DNA from: an uncultured Rothia sp.
Lineage (GTDB): Bacteria > Actinomycetota > Actinomycetes > Actinomycetales > Micrococcaceae
DNA: 6,700 nucleotides
Assembly (NCBI RefSeq): GCF_937976295.1
Contig: NZ_CALJRY010000236.1
Location: forward strand, 1-6,700
Reading direction: 5' to 3'
Positions 5,284 to 6,700 of this stretch are shown in pieces. The position numbers and the translations under genes are program-made. Below the pieces are notes generated by a model. It ran no database searches and was not told the DNA's origin. It saw nothing but the letters and a program-made list of their open reading frames with translations. Position 1 is the first letter of the stretch, and every line of letters begins with the position of its first letter.

Positions 5284-6418
5284 CGCTTCGTACCCTGCTG
5301 GGTACACGAATCAGGGCGTTGCTGTGGTTGCTGTGGCTCAGGAGCATCGTACGGCGCAGGGTTTTTGCTATTCGGCGTTGTCAACGGTGGTTTTTATTTC
5401 TAAGCAGGACGGCACCCGCACCGTGGTGAATGAGGAGCCGCTGCTTTTCACGCATGTTCATTCCCTCATGGAATCGTGCGATGAGGTGCATCCCTGCCTG
5501 CTGGGCCGTGCCGTGCTTTCGGCGTGGGATGTGGTTCCGGAGCAGTACCGTAAGAACCTGGTGACGATTGCTGCTGACCGTAAGAATTTGAAGCAGCTTT
5601 TCCGTGATTGCGACCAGTTGAAGGGGATTATGGAGTACCGCGCCTTTGAGAAGGTGCTGGATCCGTACGATAACCATTCTTTGGGTGAAGTGCATGTGAA
5701 GCTTGCTGGCACGCCCGCGTATGAGCGGATGCAGGCTGAGGTCTGCGCGGCACGTACCGCTGTGGATGAGATGGTGGAGGAGGCGCTGACCCCTCGACCG
5801 CTGGATCAGCTGCAGGACTATAGCGTTTTCACGGATTGTTCGTTCCGTTCGACTCACAATAAGAAGTATCAGCGTGGCGGCCGTATGGGCATCGCCGGTG
5901 TGAGTGAGGACGGCTTCTATTTTCATGCCCACTATGATGGCGTGAATATTATGACCGGTGAGCTGTCTGCGATGTTGGCGGCTTATACGGTGTTCCATAG
6001 CGGTTCGCGCCGCCTGATTATTCATACGGATTCTTTGGGTGCGTTGACGTTTGTGTTGCGTTTGGCGCATAGCCGTTGGGCTTTTGAGGCGTGGGTTTCT
6101 GAGGGTATTCAGGATGAGCGCGTTGTGGCTCAGATGAGTGCTTTGACGGAGGCTATCCGTGAGAAGCGTGTGCTGGTGAAGCATGTTCCGGGCCATACGG
6201 GCCACGGTTTGCAGGAGAGTAGCGACTCTGTGTCGAAGATGCATCGCCATTTTCCGGGGCAGATCGTGGATAAGCGTCATCAGAGCGAGTTTAATCAGCG
6301 TTGCGAGTCGATTATTACTGCTTTGTCGGGTTGTGCGAAGGCTGTTCGCCTGCTTGCGCCGGAGTGGTTGCAGATTAAACCGTCTTCAATCCATGCGGGA
6401 AACCGTTTATGGCGCTAA
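5222..6418 (+). CDS. RNase H-family protein with uncharacterised N-terminal half
   Basis: 398 aa from ATG 5222 (412 aa if translation began at ATG 5180). The C-terminal half is a type I RNase H-like domain expected to cut RNA in RNA-DNA hybrids with two metal ions. The four acidic residues are in family order: Asp205 in YSVFTDCSF, Glu247 in MTGELSAM, Asp270 in LIIHTDSLGAL and Asp335 in ESSDSVSK, the last preceded by the typical VKHVPGHTGHG. A tail of about 55 residues follows. Residues 1-195 match no family I recognise, but their order of likely strands and helices echoes the second half (GVAVVAVA, DEVHPCLLGRAVLSAW, LVTIAADRKNLKQLF, VHVKLAG), so they may be a degenerate RNase H fold. This is unlike the hybrid-binding domain of other bacterial RNase H proteins. 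Codons lean to TTG, GCG and T-ending forms, unlike ilvD, suggesting low expression or different origin. A role in nucleic-acid metabolism is likely; the substrate is unknown. Confidence 0.8.
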   Translation: MGFSPAHIKRCTLTWEAPDYSASYPAGYTNQGVAVVAVAQEHRTAQGFCYSALSTVVFISKQDGTRTVVNEEPLLFTHVHSLMESCDEVHPCLLGRAVLSAWDVVPEQYRKNLVTIAADRKNLKQLFRDCDQLKGIMEYRAFEKVLDPYDNHSLGEVHVKLAGTPAYERMQAEVCAARTAVDEMVEEALTPRPLDQLQDYSVFTDCSFRSTHNKKYQRGGRMGIAGVSEDGFYFHAHYDGVNIMTGELSAMLAAYTVFHSGSRRLIIHTDSLGALTFVLRLAHSRWAFEAWVSEGIQDERVVAQMSALTEAIREKRVLVKHVPGHTGHGLQESSDSVSKMHRHFPGQIVDKRHQSEFNQRCESIITALSGCAKAVRLLAPEWLQIKPSSIHAGNRLWR

Positions 6419-6440
6419 ACTAGTGCAGGGTAGAAATGAA

Positions 6441-6501
6441 CGCGCGATACATTCGCCGCATACGAGGGTATGCGATGTCGGAGGTGTCGCGTGTTTCTTT
6501 T
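6441..6501 (+). terminator. Nested-hairpin rho-independent terminator after the RNase H gene
   Basis: An apical stem CGCATAC (6457-6463) / GTATGCG (6468-6474) closes a GAGG tetraloop. A basal stem pairs CGCGCGATAC (6441-6450) with GTGTCGCGTG (6484-6493) with two wobbles. Weaker pairs join the two. The right arm is followed by TTTCTTTTT and more T-rich sequence. It begins 22 bp after the stop codon. Confidence 0.85.
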
Positions 6502-6548
6502 TGCCCTTTTGTCTTTTCTGTATGTGCTTTTGCGCGGCTGGTCTGCAG

Positions 6549-6577
6549 TGATAGATGCCCAGCGGTGGGGATAGAAT
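6549..6577 (+). promoter_or_regulatory. Possible promoter of the right-edge gene
   Basis: TAGAAT (6572-6577) is a strong -10 (five of six). The -35 position 17 bp upstream reads TGATAG (6549-6554) and is poor. Transcription would start near 6584, about 67 nt before ATG 6651. Its place just after a strong terminator fits a new transcription unit. Confidence 0.3.
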
Positions 6578-6650
6578 TGTGTGAAGGATTTCTGAATTTC
6601 CCGATCTGTCGAGCGGGCGCACACTTCACCGATTTTTAGGGACCTAATTT

Positions 6651-6700
6651 ATGCAGTTTCTTCTTCCTCCTCCTGATTCTTCTCTATATATTCCGTTGGT
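6651..6700 (+). CDS. Start of an unidentified gene, cut by window edge
   Basis: ATG 6651 follows AGGGA (6638-6642) with an 8-nt gap. The 16 complete codons read MQFLLPPPDSSLYIPL and then leave the window. The codons are pyrimidine-rich (CTT, CCT, TCT). The start and ribosome site are convincing, but too little is visible to name a family. Confidence 0.6.
   Translation, partial: MQFLLPPPDSSLYIPL

Noticed and set aside
5381..6280. 299-codon frame antisense to the RNase H gene
   Set aside because: It has biased shadow composition and no motif. The plus frame holds the four catalytic acidic residues in order.

Overview
The window looks like a chromosomal stretch of a moderately high-GC actinobacterium. 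The evidence is GC-ending codons in treC and ilvD, an IlvD that reads like the Corynebacterium/E. coli long-type enzymes, and a lipoprotein with a Cys-pair layout often seen in actinobacterial exported proteins. A Micrococcaceae host such as Rothia is my best guess, from general resemblance only. No transposase, integrase, phage gene, tRNA, rRNA or CRISPR array was seen.

Layout, left to right. At 1-934, on the minus strand, is the N-terminal half of a GH13 enzyme that most resembles trehalose-6-phosphate hydrolase (TreC). A 424-bp divergent intergenic region follows (935-1358). It holds a three-unit 12-bp tandem repeat, paired short direct repeats and alternating G and C runs that can fold into hairpins, and it ends with the likely ilvD promoter. 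At 1359-3203 is a complete dihydroxy-acid dehydratase gene (ilvD), closed by a hairpin terminator. At 3468-4502 is a lipoprotein of unknown function with its own promoter. A long palindrome lies at its 3' end and probably serves as a shared terminator with the convergent small monooxygenase-domain gene at 4638-4916 (minus). A promoter-like AT-rich segment then leads to a well-started 28-codon ORF (5197-5283) that overlaps the start of a 398-aa RNase H-family protein (5222-6418). That gene ends in a nested-hairpin, T-tract terminator. The first 16 codons of another gene begin at 6651.

The genes do not form one pathway. Each unit appears to be transcribed alone: trehalose catabolism, branched-chain amino-acid synthesis, an envelope lipoprotein, a small ABM-fold enzyme and an RNase H-like protein. 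The most interesting part is 5125-6418. The RNase H-like protein has an intact D-E-D-D set in its C-terminal half. Its roughly 200-residue N-terminal half may be a degenerate second copy of the same fold. Its start sits inside a short upstream ORF, an arrangement that could couple or limit its translation.
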